From: an uncultured Alsobacter sp.
GTDB lineage: Bacteria > Pseudomonadota > Alphaproteobacteria > Rhizobiales > Beijerinckiaceae
NCBI RefSeq assembly: GCF_945952055.1
Contig: NZ_CAMFHB010000024.1
Location: 1 to 64,000, forward strand
Direction: 5' to 3'
Length of the DNA stretch: 64,000 bases
Shown here piece after piece: positions 26,225 to 34,998 of the stretch. A program made the position numbers and the translations under genes. The stretch's first letter is position 1. The number at the start of each line of letters is the position of its first letter. Below the pieces are notes generated by a model, which saw only the letters and a program-made list of their open reading frames with translations, ran no database searches and had not been told where the DNA came from.

Positions 26225-27604
26225 CTAGAACTTCAGCAGCGGGCTGCGATAGGGATCGATGCCCTGCCGGTCCGCCGCCACGCCGTCCCCCTTCGCGGCG
26301 ATGAGCTGCAGCGGATCTGTGCCCGCCATGTCCTCGATCGTCGGGCGCTTGCCCTCGACCCTGTCGATCCAGTCCAGCAGGCGGCCCTTCATGTTGTCGG
26401 CGACGCCGCGGAAGGTCGACATGCCGGCGAGGTTCACGAGCTCGTAGGGGTCGTTGTCGAGGTCGTAGAGGTACTCCTCGCGGTAGCTCGCCGCGTCCTG
26501 CGCGGCCTCGTCGTAGGGCGCCGTCACGCTGTATTTCCACCGCGCCGAGCGGATGGCGCGGGCCGTCTGGCTCTCGCTGATCTGGATGAGGATGTCGTCG
26601 CGCCAGGGGGCCGTCTTGTCGCGGACCACGGGCAGGATGGAGCGGCCCATCATCGAGGCGGGCACTTCGAGGCCGGCGGCGTCGATGAGCGTGGGCGCCA
26701 CGTCGATGGTGCCGAAGAGATGGCGCACCTCGCCGCCCCCCACGAAGCCGGGGCCGGTGATGAGGGTCGGCACCCGCACCGAGCTTTCGTGGCAGGAGCG
26801 CTTGTACTCGCCGTTGCGGGTCTTGAAGTGGCAGCCGTGGTCCGATGTGAACAGGACGATGGTGTTGTCCAGGAGGTCGAGGCTGATGAGCGCATCCATC
26901 AGCCGGCCGAACGCCTCGTCGAGCCGGCGCACCATGCCGTAGTAGCCGGGCAGGTGCTGGGGGCTCGTGCCCTGCAGGGCCACGAGGTCCGGCGGAACCC
27001 AGTGGCCGCTGTCCAGGCCGCGGCCGCGCGGGGGCGGGTAGTTGTCCAGGTGGTTCTGGTGGTGCGGCTCCAGGAACGACATGAACAGGAAGAAGGGCTC
27101 CTGCTGGTGCGTGTCGACGAAGCGGATGGCGGCATCCGTCAGCGCGTCGACCCGGTAGCCCGGCAGCTTGCGGCGGCGGTTCTCCTCGTCCCAGAGCAGG
27201 CAGTCATAGGCGTCGGAGGAGAACTCCAGCAGGTTCGCGCCGAGCCAGCTCTGGTATCCGCCGCGCTCGGGCGCCTTGACGGGATCGTCGGAGCCCAGGT
27301 GCCACTTGCCGATGTAGCCGGTGTGGTAGCCACCCTTATTGAACACGCGCGCCAGCGTCTCGGCGTCCTGGGCGAGCGGGATGTGGTTGCGCCAGCATCC
27401 CGTCTGCGTCGCGAAGCGGCCCGTCTGCATGCAGGAGCGGGCCGGGCCGCACAGGGGCTGGACGGTGATGGCATTGAACAGGTGCGTGCCCTGGCGCGCA
27501 TAGCGGTCGAAGTTCGGCGTGAGCCCCATCGGATTGCCGTGCACGCCGACCGTGTCGAAGCGCTGCTGGTCGGTGAAGAACACGATGACGTTGGGCTTGC
27601 GCAT
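26225..27604 (-). CDS. sulfatase (Cys-type, cytoplasmic)
   Basis: A 459-residue type I sulfatase of the alkaline phosphatase superfamily. The active-site signature is CGPARSCMQTG with Cys52, which must be converted to formylglycine. Metal ligands are expected in NVIVFFTDQQR (Asp12) and in VLFTSDHGCHFKTRNGEY, and IGKWHLG holds the conserved lysine and histidine. It hydrolyses a sulfate ester or sulfamate; the substrate is unknown. No signal peptide is present, so it should act in the cytoplasm. It is divergent from the gene for its probable maturase, 159 bases away, so the two may share a promoter region. Confidence 0.93.
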   Translation of the reverse strand: MRKPNVIVFFTDQQRFDTVGVHGNPMGLTPNFDRYARQGTHLFNAITVQPLCGPARSCMQTGRFATQTGCWRNHIPLAQDAETLARVFNKGGYHTGYIGKWHLGSDDPVKAPERGGYQSWLGANLLEFSSDAYDCLLWDEENRRRKLPGYRVDALTDAAIRFVDTHQQEPFFLFMSFLEPHHQNHLDNYPPPRGRGLDSGHWVPPDLVALQGTSPQHLPGYYGMVRRLDEAFGRLMDALISLDLLDNTIVLFTSDHGCHFKTRNGEYKRSCHESSVRVPTLITGPGFVGGGEVRHLFGTIDVAPTLIDAAGLEVPASMMGRSILPVVRDKTAPWRDDILIQISESQTARAIRSARWKYSVTAPYDEAAQDAASYREEYLYDLDNDPYELVNLAGMSTFRGVADNMKGRLLDWIDRVEGKRPTIEDMAGTDPLQLIAAKGDGVAADRQGIDPYRSPLLKF

Positions 27605-27763
27605 GTCGTTTTTCCTCCGCTTCCGCCAGACTAGGCAGTCGTTGCGATCACCGGAAATGACATTGCTTGCTGCCCGTCATAGCCGCAGAGAATGGGCACC
27701 CCTGCAGCATGGCATTTGTGTCGCGCGCGCGATCCGCCGATAAAGGGGCGAAAGAGATCGCCG

Positions 27764-28690
27764 ATGACCTGCTGCCCCAAGCCCGAGCCCCTCGTCCTGC
27801 CGCCCATGCCGGCCGCGGCGACCCCGATCAGCCGATCCGAGACCGCCGGAGGCGAGGGCGTCGTCCGCTTCGACGGGGGCCCGAGTTTCATCGGCACGGA
27901 TCGCCCCGCGCTGAAGCCGGACGGGGAGGGGCCGCGCCGCCCCGTGCGCCTCAAGTCGTTCGGCATCGAACGCTTCACCGTGACCAATGCGCGCTTCGCC
28001 GCCTTCGTCGCCGCGACCGGCTACAGGACCGAGGCGGAGGCCTTCGGCTGGAGCTTCGTGTTCCAGACCTTCCTCGACCCCAGGCTCAGCGCCCCGGCGC
28101 CGATCGACACGCCCTGGTGGCGCAAGATCGACGGGGCCGACTGGGCCCATCCCGAAGGCCCGGGCTCGTCGACCGCGGGCCGCGAGAACCACCCCGTCAC
28201 CCACGTGTCGTGGACGGACGCCCAGGCCTTCGCCACCTGGGTCGGCGGCCGGCTCCCGACCGAGGCCGAATGGGAGCACGCCGCGCGCGCCGGCGCCGCC
28301 GACCGGCGCTTCCCCTGGGGCGACGAGGAGCCCACCGACGAGCGCGTCTTCTGCAACATCTGGCAGGGCCGCTTCCCGGACCTCAACACCGCCGTCGACG
28401 GCTTCCCCGGGACGGCGCCGGTCGATGCCTTCGCGCCGAATCCGGCCGGGCTCTTCAACATGGCCGGCAATGTCTGGGAATGGTGCCAGGACCCCTTCCG
28501 CACCCGCTCCCTCTCCCGCATCGGCCGCGAGCGCGACCGCGAGGCGGCGGCCGAGCAGGAGCGCGTGATGAAGGGCGGCTCCTACCTGTGCCACATCAGC
28601 TACTGCTACCGGTACCGCATCGCGGCGCGGCTCGGCCGCAACCCCAACACATCGACCGGGCATGTGGGTTTCCGGGTGGCGTTCGACTGA
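27764..28690 (+). CDS. formylglycine-generating enzyme (sulfatase-modifying factor)
   Basis: A 308-residue copper-dependent oxidase of the FGE/SUMF1 family that turns the sulfatase active-site cysteine into formylglycine. Family blocks are ERFTVTNARFAAFVAATGY, HPVTHVSWTDAQAFATWVGGRLPTEAEWEHAAR, FPWGDEEP and NVWEWCQDPF. The catalytic pair is Cys276 and Cys281 in GGSYLCHISYCYRYR, so this is an active-type FGE and not a structural homologue. There is no signal peptide, which fits cytoplasmic modification of the two flanking sulfatases. The ATG at 27764 (MTCCPKPEPL) is likely; an upstream GTG/ATG read is weaker. Confidence 0.94.
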   Translation: MTCCPKPEPLVLPPMPAAATPISRSETAGGEGVVRFDGGPSFIGTDRPALKPDGEGPRRPVRLKSFGIERFTVTNARFAAFVAATGYRTEAEAFGWSFVFQTFLDPRLSAPAPIDTPWWRKIDGADWAHPEGPGSSTAGRENHPVTHVSWTDAQAFATWVGGRLPTEAEWEHAARAGAADRRFPWGDEEPTDERVFCNIWQGRFPDLNTAVDGFPGTAPVDAFAPNPAGLFNMAGNVWEWCQDPFRTRSLSRIGRERDREAAAEQERVMKGGSYLCHISYCYRYRIAARLGRNPNTSTGHVGFRVAFD

Positions 28691-28718
28691 GCGCACGGCG
28701 CTCTCGACAACTCCCATG

Positions 28719-28777
28719 CCCCTCATCCTGAGCCGCGGCCGCAGGCGGCCGCTACGCGGCCGGCTCAGGACGAGGGG
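28719..28777. repeat. CTCATCCTGAG-type palindromic repeat
   Basis: An imperfect inverted repeat with arms CCCCTCATCCTGAGCCG and CGGCTCAGGACGAGGGG, and a GC-rich inner hairpin. It sits between the convergent FGE and permease genes and may act as a bidirectional terminator. The same arm sequences recur at 30581-30699. Confidence 0.75.
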
Positions 28778-28805
28778 CTTTGGAGTGGAGAGCCGTGCAG
28801 CAGCG

Positions 28806-29624
28806 CTACTTCACCGACCCCAGCGTCAGGCCGCGCACCACGAATTTCTGGCCGAAGAACATGATCAGGATCGCCGGGATGGTGGCCAGGATCGAGGCGG
28901 CCGCCATCTGGGCGTGCTGGATCTCGTATTCCTGCGCGAACTTGGCGACGCCGACGGGCACCGTCGCGGTGGCCCGCGAGGTGAGGTTCAGCGCCACGGC
29001 GAACTCGTTCCAGCTGAAGATGAAGCTGAGCACGCCGGTGGCGATGAGGCCCGGCACGATGACGGGCAGCACCACGTAGCCGAAGGTCTGGATGCGGCTG
29101 CAGCCGTCGATCTCGGCGGCTTCCTCCATCTCGCGCGGGACCTCGCGCACGAAGGCCAGCATCAGCCAGATCGCCATGGGCAGGTTGAGCGTCACGTGGG
29201 TCAGCACGAGGCCGGTCAGCGTGTCGTAGAGCCCGAAGTGGCGGAAGATGAGGTACCAGGGGCCCACCAGCGTCAGCACCGGCACCATGTGGAACACGAC
29301 GAGCCAGGCCATCAGCCCGCGCGACACCCAGGGCGCCCAGGGAAACCGGTTGAGCGAGTAGGCGGCGAGCGTGCCGAGCACCAGCACGATGGTCGTGCTG
29401 GTGACGGCGACGACGACGCTGTTCCAGAGATTGTCGGAGAAGCGCGAGCGGCGGCTGAACAGCACGTCGGTGTAGTTGCTCAGCGTCGGCTCGAAGACCC
29501 AGGAGCCCTGGTAGATGGCGATCTGGTACTTGAACGAGTTCATCAGGATCCAGAGGAACGGCGCCACGATGACGACGAGCGCCACCGCGAGGAACACCCG
29601 CTGGAGAGGCGTGAGGTGTCCCAT
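28806..29624 (-). CDS. ABC transporter permease, MalG-like (sugar type)
   Basis: A 272-residue inner-membrane permease of the carbohydrate uptake class 1 family. It has the N-terminal segment VFLAVALVVIVAPFLWILMNSFK, the loop EMEEAAEIDGCSRIQTFGYVVLPVIVPGL and the C-terminal FFGQKFVVRGLTLGSVK, typical of MalG. The ATG at 29624 lies five bases past the stop of the MalF-like gene. No ATPase gene is linked, so it must borrow an MsmK/UgpC-type ATPase encoded elsewhere. Confidence 0.92.
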   Translation of the reverse strand: MGHLTPLQRVFLAVALVVIVAPFLWILMNSFKYQIAIYQGSWVFEPTLSNYTDVLFSRRSRFSDNLWNSVVVAVTSTTIVLVLGTLAAYSLNRFPWAPWVSRGLMAWLVVFHMVPVLTLVGPWYLIFRHFGLYDTLTGLVLTHVTLNLPMAIWLMLAFVREVPREMEEAAEIDGCSRIQTFGYVVLPVIVPGLIATGVLSFIFSWNEFAVALNLTSRATATVPVGVAKFAQEYEIQHAQMAAASILATIPAILIMFFGQKFVVRGLTLGSVK

Positions 29625-29629
29625 GCCCG

Positions 29630-30520
29630 TCAGCCCTGCGCCTGCGCGGCCGTGACGCGCCGCGACACCAGGAGGAACGACACCACCATCAGGATCACGG
29701 TGATCGACAGCATCGCGCCGTAGCCCAGATTGTTCTGCTGGAAGAACACCTTGTAGAGGTGGAGGCTGATCAGCTCGCTCGACGTGCCGGGCCCGCCCGA
29801 GGTCAGCAGGAACACCTCGTCGAAGGTCTTGAAGGCGAGGATCGAGCGGAAGGTGAAGGCCACGACGATGGCGGGCTTCAGCAGCGGCAACACGACGTAG
29901 CGCGTCGTCTGGCCCTGCGTGGCGCCGTCGATCTTGGCCGCTTCCATGACGTCGCCCGGGAGCCCCTCGACCGCGGCGAACAGGATCAGGAAGATGAAGG
30001 GCACCCAGTGCCAGACGTCGACGATGATGACCGAGAGCAGCGAGAAGCGCGGGTCGCCCAGCCAGTTGATCGGCCCAAGGCCGAGCAGCGCCGCGCCCTG
30101 GTTCAGGATGCCGAAGTCGAAATTGTACATCAGCCGCCACATGCTGCCGATCGCCACCGGCGGCACCAGGATCGGCAGGATGATGAGGGTGCGGATCAGA
30201 CCCTTGCCCCTCGAGACGCGCGAGACGCAGATGGCGAGCGCCAGCCCGATCGCCATCTCGGCCGACACGGCCACCAGCACGAAGACGATCGTGTTGACGA
30301 TGGCCGGACGGATGATCGGGTCGCCGGAGAAGTAGCTGAAGTTCTGCCACGGATTGAACGTGGCGATCTCCTGGCCGCCCTCGAAGCGGTACACGTGCAG
30401 GCTCATCCCGACGAGGTTGAGCATCGGGTAGACCGAGAGCACCACGAAGACGATGACCGCGGGCAGCAGCGTCCAGTAAGGGAACGACCTGTCCAGGAAC
30501 CCGGACGATGGCGGTTTCAT
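29630..30520 (-). CDS. ABC transporter permease, MalF-like (sugar type)
   Basis: A 296-residue permease partnered with the MalG-like protein. Features are FPYWTLLPAVIVFVVLSVYPMLNLVGMSL near the start, the loop DVMEAAKIDGATQGQTTRYVVLPLLKPA, and TFDEVFLLTSGGPGTSSELISLHLYK, which is typical of sugar permeases. I chose the ATG at 30520 (MKPPSSGFLD). A large inverted repeat lies between it and the binding-protein gene upstream in the same transcript. Confidence 0.92.
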   Translation of the reverse strand: MKPPSSGFLDRSFPYWTLLPAVIVFVVLSVYPMLNLVGMSLHVYRFEGGQEIATFNPWQNFSYFSGDPIIRPAIVNTIVFVLVAVSAEMAIGLALAICVSRVSRGKGLIRTLIILPILVPPVAIGSMWRLMYNFDFGILNQGAALLGLGPINWLGDPRFSLLSVIIVDVWHWVPFIFLILFAAVEGLPGDVMEAAKIDGATQGQTTRYVVLPLLKPAIVVAFTFRSILAFKTFDEVFLLTSGGPGTSSELISLHLYKVFFQQNNLGYGAMLSITVILMVVSFLLVSRRVTAAQAQG

Positions 30521-30580
30521 CGGGCGAGCGTTCCCTTGGGCAAGGATGCGGTTAGGACGGGGTGCGCGGTTGGACGATCC

Positions 30581-30699
30581 TGCGTCCTTCGACACGGCCG
30601 CTGCGCGGCCTGCTCAGGATGAGGGGAATTGTTGGCGTTGAACAACCACAAAGGTCCTCATCCTGAGCAGCCGCCGCAGGCGGCGTGTCGAAGGACGCA
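30581..30699. repeat. large inverted repeat of CTCATCCTGAG type between binding-protein and permease genes
   Basis: The ends TGCGTCCTTCGACAC (30581-30595) and GTGTCGAAGGACGCA (30685-30699) pair perfectly over 15 bp. Each half carries its own small GC hairpin and a CTCATCCTGAGCAG/CTGCTCAGGATGAGG arm. It lies in the 194-base gap within the sugar-transport operon, directly after the binding-protein gene in the direction of transcription. Confidence 0.85.
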
Positions 30700-30714
30700 C
30701 CACGTGTCAGCGGA

Positions 30715-32070
30715 TCACTCCGGCAGCGGAGCGAGCTTGCCCGTCTTGCGGCCGGACTTGGCGAAGATGGCCTCGATCTCGCCGGCCGCGGTGTTCAGCG
30801 CCTTGGCCGGCGACATCTCGCCGATCAGCGCCTGGTTGAGCCGAAGGCCGAAGGCCGCTTCCACCGCCGCCGCCTCGGCGTAGCCGAGCGAAGCGACCGA
30901 GGCCTCGACGCTGTCGAGATATGCCGGCATCCACGAGAACTGCGGCTTGGAGGCGAGGTCGGACTTCAGCGTGTCGACGCGCACCGGGATACCGCCAGCT
31001 TCCGCATAGGCGCGCTGGGCTTCCGGCGACATGAACCACTTCAGGAACGCGATCGCGGCCTTGGCCTTGTCGTCCGAAGTGTTCTTGGGAACCGCGAAGC
31101 TCCAGTTGCCGATGACCACGCCCGGCTTCTTGCCGGCGACGGCGGCCGGGACCGGGGCGGCGGCGACCTTGCCGACGACGGCGGACTTCGTCTTGTCCTC
31201 GAAGTTCGACCACGCCGCGATGACGGCCTGCACCGCGGCGGCCTTGCCGCTGGCCATCAGCTGGATCATGTCGGCCTGGCCGATCGAGCCGTAGTTGCCC
31301 GGCCCGCAGGTCTTCATGAGGGTGATGAACTGGTTCAGCGCCGCCAGCACCTGCGGGCTGTTCACGGTGACGGTGAAGTCGCCTTCCTGCGGGTTGGCGA
31401 CGATTTCGCCGCCATGGCCGATCATGAAGGTCGAGAAGTCGTAGCGGATCGAGTTGCCGCGCTCGCCGCGGGCGACGAAGCCGTACATGTTGGGCGGCGA
31501 CTGGATCTTCTGGCAGGCCGCGAGCACGTCGTCATAGGTCTTGGGCGCCGAAAGCCCCGCCTTGTCGTAGAGGTCCTTGCGGTAGGCCAGGATGTGCACG
31601 TTGCAGTTCGGAGGCACGCCCATGAGCTTGCCGCCGTCGGGCGTGCGGAAGCGCTTGGCGGCGTTCCAGTAGTGGGTGTTGCCGCAGGAGAGCAGTTCCT
31701 TCGGCACGGTGAAGCCGGCGTCGATGTCGTTCAGCGGCTTCAGGAACCCGCCTTCGTAGAATTCGATCGTCCAGCCGCCGTCGAGGTTGAGGAGGTCGTA
31801 GGGGCTCGTCCCGCCGCGCACCGCGTTGCGGGCCTTCTCCAGCATGCCGCCATAGGGCGTCACGTCGAGGTCGACCTTGTTGCCGGTCTGCTGGGAGTAG
31901 AGGTCGACCGCCTTCTCGAAGCCCGCGTACCAGGGCGAGGCGTTGATCAGGATGGTGATGGGGGCCTGCTTGCCCACCTCCACGAAGCTCGCCGCCGGAG
32001 CCGGGGCCGGCGTGGCGGTCCAGAGAACGGCGCCGAGCGCGGCCGCCGCCAGTGCTGATTTCAGCTGCAT
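30715..32070 (-). CDS. ABC transporter substrate-binding protein, family 1 (sugar type)
   Basis: A 451-residue periplasmic binding protein of the maltose-binding class. A Sec signal peptide covers about residues 1-28 (ending PAPAPAA). The mature protein contains ITILINASPWYAGFEKAVDLYSQ, YDLLNLDGGWTIEFYEGGFLKPLNDID and GIPVRVDTLKSD near the end. Two conserved-looking cysteines occur in LLSCGNTHYW and MKTCGPGNYG. It is the first gene of the ATPase-less importer and is divergent from a LysR gene across 205 bases. Its genomic place between two sulfatases suggests a sulfated carbohydrate or other organosulfate as ligand; that is inference. Confidence 0.9.
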   Translation of the reverse strand: MQLKSALAAAALGAVLWTATPAPAPAASFVEVGKQAPITILINASPWYAGFEKAVDLYSQQTGNKVDLDVTPYGGMLEKARNAVRGGTSPYDLLNLDGGWTIEFYEGGFLKPLNDIDAGFTVPKELLSCGNTHYWNAAKRFRTPDGGKLMGVPPNCNVHILAYRKDLYDKAGLSAPKTYDDVLAACQKIQSPPNMYGFVARGERGNSIRYDFSTFMIGHGGEIVANPQEGDFTVTVNSPQVLAALNQFITLMKTCGPGNYGSIGQADMIQLMASGKAAAVQAVIAAWSNFEDKTKSAVVGKVAAAPVPAAVAGKKPGVVIGNWSFAVPKNTSDDKAKAAIAFLKWFMSPEAQRAYAEAGGIPVRVDTLKSDLASKPQFSWMPAYLDSVEASVASLGYAEAAAVEAAFGLRLNQALIGEMSPAKALNTAAGEIEAIFAKSGRKTGKLAPLPE

Positions 32071-32275
32071 CCCATCCTCCCCGTTGTCGGCGTCTGCGGC
32101 CATCGCTGGGCCGTTCCGAGCGCCCTTGAATTCTTCACCGTCGCGTAGGCCGGACCGCGCCGCATGTCGCGCGGCGGTTCCTGCACCGTCTGTGTCGGCA
32201 GGGGGATGCTACGTGCTATGGACATTCCGAAGAAATGAAATTGAGCACCCGCATCCATTCCCCTGGGGCATAGCG

Positions 32276-33187
32276 ATGGATCGCAAGATCATGGCCTTCC
32301 TGGCCATCGTCGAGGAAGGCACGTTGACGGCGGCGGCGAACCGGGTGGGCCTGGCGCAGCCGTCGCTGACCAAGTTCCTGCAGCGTCTGGAGGCCGAGCT
32401 CGGCACCAGGCTCTTCGTCCGCAGGACACGGGGCATGGAGCTGACGAGCGCGGGCGAGAGCTTCCTCCGTCACGCCCGCCGCATCGAGGCCGAGTACCGC
32501 TTCGCCGTCGAGGAGATCGCCGCCACGAAGAACGGCGGGTTGCCGGTGCTGCGCATCGGGGCCGGGCCGCTCTACCACATGCTCCACATTCCCCGCGTCC
32601 TGCGCACGCTGATGGAGGAGTTCCCGGGGACCCGGATCGACGTGGTCGCCGGCATCAACCCGATCGTGTTCCCGATGCTTCAGCGCGGCGAGGTCGACGT
32701 CGTCTGCGGCGAGATCGATGCCGAATTGCCGAGCTACGGGCTCGAGCTTCACCCGCTCGTGGTGGTCGAGCACGCCATGATCATGCGACCGGGCCATCCG
32801 CTGCGCGACACGCTGATCACGCCCGAGACGCTGGCGGGCTCGAGCTTCGTTCTCTTCCAGCACGACGAGCGCTTCATGAAGCACCTCGACGCCTACATGG
32901 CCGGGGGAGCCCACCGCTACCGGGTGGCGGTCTCGACCTCCTCCTTCGCCACCGGCCTGCGCCTGGTGGCCGAGACCGACCACCTGATGATCGCGCCGGC
33001 TCCGCTGGAACCCGTGATCACGGAGGCCGGGCTCATCATCCGCCATCCCGCCCGCACCTTCTGGAAGATGACCACCGGGCTGGTGACGCGCGGCTCCAGC
33101 AGCTCGGTCCCCATCATCCGCACCTTCGTGGACCTGGTGCGGACCTCCGTCCGGCAATTCCCGGAGGCTATGGGACAGCACGTCTGA
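32276..33187 (+). CDS. LysR family transcriptional regulator
   Basis: A 303-residue LysR-type regulator. The winged helix-turn-helix (1-60) reads FLAIVEEGTLTAAANRVGLAQPSLTKFLQRLEAELGTRLF, followed by the substrate-binding-like effector domain starting about residue 88 (LPVLRIGAGPLYHML). It is divergent from the sugar-type binding-protein gene and 65 bases upstream of a sulfatase gene on its own strand. It is therefore the likely regulator of the sulfatase and transport genes, perhaps in response to the desulfated product. Confidence 0.92.
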   Translation: MDRKIMAFLAIVEEGTLTAAANRVGLAQPSLTKFLQRLEAELGTRLFVRRTRGMELTSAGESFLRHARRIEAEYRFAVEEIAATKNGGLPVLRIGAGPLYHMLHIPRVLRTLMEEFPGTRIDVVAGINPIVFPMLQRGEVDVVCGEIDAELPSYGLELHPLVVVEHAMIMRPGHPLRDTLITPETLAGSSFVLFQHDERFMKHLDAYMAGGAHRYRVAVSTSSFATGLRLVAETDHLMIAPAPLEPVITEAGLIIRHPARTFWKMTTGLVTRGSSSSVPIIRTFVDLVRTSVRQFPEAMGQHV

Positions 33188-33252
33188 AATCATTTTACAG
33201 GGGGGCCGGAGCATCGAAGTCTGAAGGACCACGCTCATCAGGTGATCCCAGC

Positions 33253-34860
33253 ATGCCCGCCAAGCGCCCGAACATCGTCATCGTGCTCGCCGACGACATG
33301 GGTTTTTCCGACATCGGCTGCTATGGCGGCGAAATCCGGACCCCGAATCTCGACGCCCTCGGCCGCAAGGGCGCCCGCTTCTCGCAATTCTACAACACGG
33401 CCCGCTGCAGCCCGTCGCGCGCCTCGATGCTGACGGGCCTGCACCCGCACCAGACGGGCATCGGCATCCTCACCAACGACAGCAGCCCGCGCGGCTATCC
33501 CGGCACCATCAACCGGCGCTGTGCCACGCTCGCCGAGATGCTGAAGGGCGCGGGCTACGCCACCTGCCTCGCCGGCAAGTGGCACCTCGCCGTCGACATG
33601 GCGACGCCGAACGATTGCTGGCCGACCCGGCGTGGCTTCGACCGCTTCTTCGGCACGCTGACGGGCTGCGGCAGCTTCTACAAGCCCGGCACCCTCAAGC
33701 GGCAGGAGGCCGATGCCTCGGCCGAGGCCGACGACCCGTCCTTCTTCTACACGGACGCGATCGCCGACGAGGGGGCCGCCTTCGTGCGCGCGCAGGCGGC
33801 CGCGGGAAAGCCGTTCTTCCTCTACACCGCCTTCACGGCGCCCCACTGGCCACTGCATGCGCCGCAGGAGGACATCGACGCCTGCAACGGCCGCTTCGAC
33901 GAGGGCTGGGACAGCCTGCGCGAGAAGCGCATGGCGCGCATCGTGGAGGAGGGCGTGCTGCCCGCCGACACCACCATGAGCGAGCGCGACCCCACCCAGC
34001 CCGCCTGGGCGGACGCCGCCCACAAGGCGTGGGAGGTCAAGCGCATGCAGGCCTATGCCGCACAAATCGAGCGCATGGACAAAGGGATCGGCAGGATCCT
34101 TGAATCACTTCGCGAAGGCGGCGTGCTCGACGACACGCTGTTCGTCTTCCTCTCCGACAACGGAGCGTCGTCCGAAGCCCTGCCGCTGGTGAAGCTCGAG
34201 CAGTTCGTGCTGCGCACGGACATCTGCCCGCCGCGCGCCCGCGACGGCAGGCCGATGCGGGTGGGCAATTCGCCCGACATCGTGCCCGGCCCCGAGGACA
34301 CCTATGCGAGCTACGGCCGCGCCTGGGCCAACCTCTCCAACACGCCCTTCCGCTACTACAAGCGCTGGGTGCACGAGGGCGGCATCGCGACCCCGCTCAT
34401 CGTGCACTGGCCCGCCGGCGGCCTGAAGCCAGGCCATGTGGTGGACCTGCCATGCCAGCTCGTCGACCTCGTGCCGACCATCCTGGAGGCGACGGGCGCG
34501 TCCTACCCGCCCGCAGGCCTGCCCGAACCCGTGCTGCCGCTCGAGGGCCGCAGCGTCCTGCCCGCGCTTCGGGGGGAGGCGATGGAGCCGCGCCCGCTCT
34601 ACTGGGAGCACACCGGCAACGCCGCGATCCGCGTGGGGCCGTGGAAGCTCGTGCGCGAGGAGCCGAATGCCTGGGAGCTCTACGACCTGGAAAAGGATCG
34701 GACCGAGCTGAACGACGTGGCGGGCGAGAACCCCGGCGTCGTGGCCGACCTGTCGGCCCGCTGGGCGACCTGGGCCGGGCGGGTTGGCGTGATCCCGTGG
34801 GAGGTCACGCTGTCGATCTACGCCGAGAAGGGGCTGGGGCCCATGGAAGCGGCGGGGTGA
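33253..34860 (+). CDS. arylsulfatase-like sulfatase (Cys-type, cytoplasmic)
   Basis: A 535-residue sulfatase. The active-site motif is CSPSRASMLTG with Cys52, the formylglycine precursor. PNIVIVLADDMGFSDIGCYGGE gives the N-terminal metal aspartates, LAGKWHLA the conserved lysine and histidine, and FLSDNGASSEAL the later metal ligands. Its length and motifs (WELYDLEKDRTELNDVA at the end) match the arylsulfatase group. No signal peptide is seen, so it should be cytoplasmic. It follows the LysR gene by 65 bases. The FGE encoded at 27764 can mature it. Substrate unknown. Confidence 0.93.
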   Translation: MPAKRPNIVIVLADDMGFSDIGCYGGEIRTPNLDALGRKGARFSQFYNTARCSPSRASMLTGLHPHQTGIGILTNDSSPRGYPGTINRRCATLAEMLKGAGYATCLAGKWHLAVDMATPNDCWPTRRGFDRFFGTLTGCGSFYKPGTLKRQEADASAEADDPSFFYTDAIADEGAAFVRAQAAAGKPFFLYTAFTAPHWPLHAPQEDIDACNGRFDEGWDSLREKRMARIVEEGVLPADTTMSERDPTQPAWADAAHKAWEVKRMQAYAAQIERMDKGIGRILESLREGGVLDDTLFVFLSDNGASSEALPLVKLEQFVLRTDICPPRARDGRPMRVGNSPDIVPGPEDTYASYGRAWANLSNTPFRYYKRWVHEGGIATPLIVHWPAGGLKPGHVVDLPCQLVDLVPTILEATGASYPPAGLPEPVLPLEGRSVLPALRGEAMEPRPLYWEHTGNAAIRVGPWKLVREEPNAWELYDLEKDRTELNDVAGENPGVVADLSARWATWAGRVGVIPWEVTLSIYAEKGLGPMEAAG

Positions 34861-34882
34861 GTTCGCTCCCAACCCTCCGGGC

Positions 34883-34967
34883 GTCATCCCCGGGCTTGGC
34901 CCGGGGACCCACGACTTCCGCGCGTCTGGCCGAAGTCGTGGATGGCCGGGATGAGCCCGGCCAGGAC
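34883..34967. repeat. bipartite palindromic repeat, copy 2 (alpha-variant/beta)
   Basis: The left arm is an alpha-like variant (GTCATCCCCGGGC...GCCCGGGGACCCACGACTT), and the inverted right arm is of the beta type (GTCCTGGCCGGGC...CCCGGCCATCCACGACTT). It lies between the convergent sulfatase and GMC oxidoreductase genes, where it could also terminate both transcripts. Confidence 0.8.
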
Positions 34968-34998
34968 AGTGGAGAGAGGCTCATGCCGAAGCGAGGGG

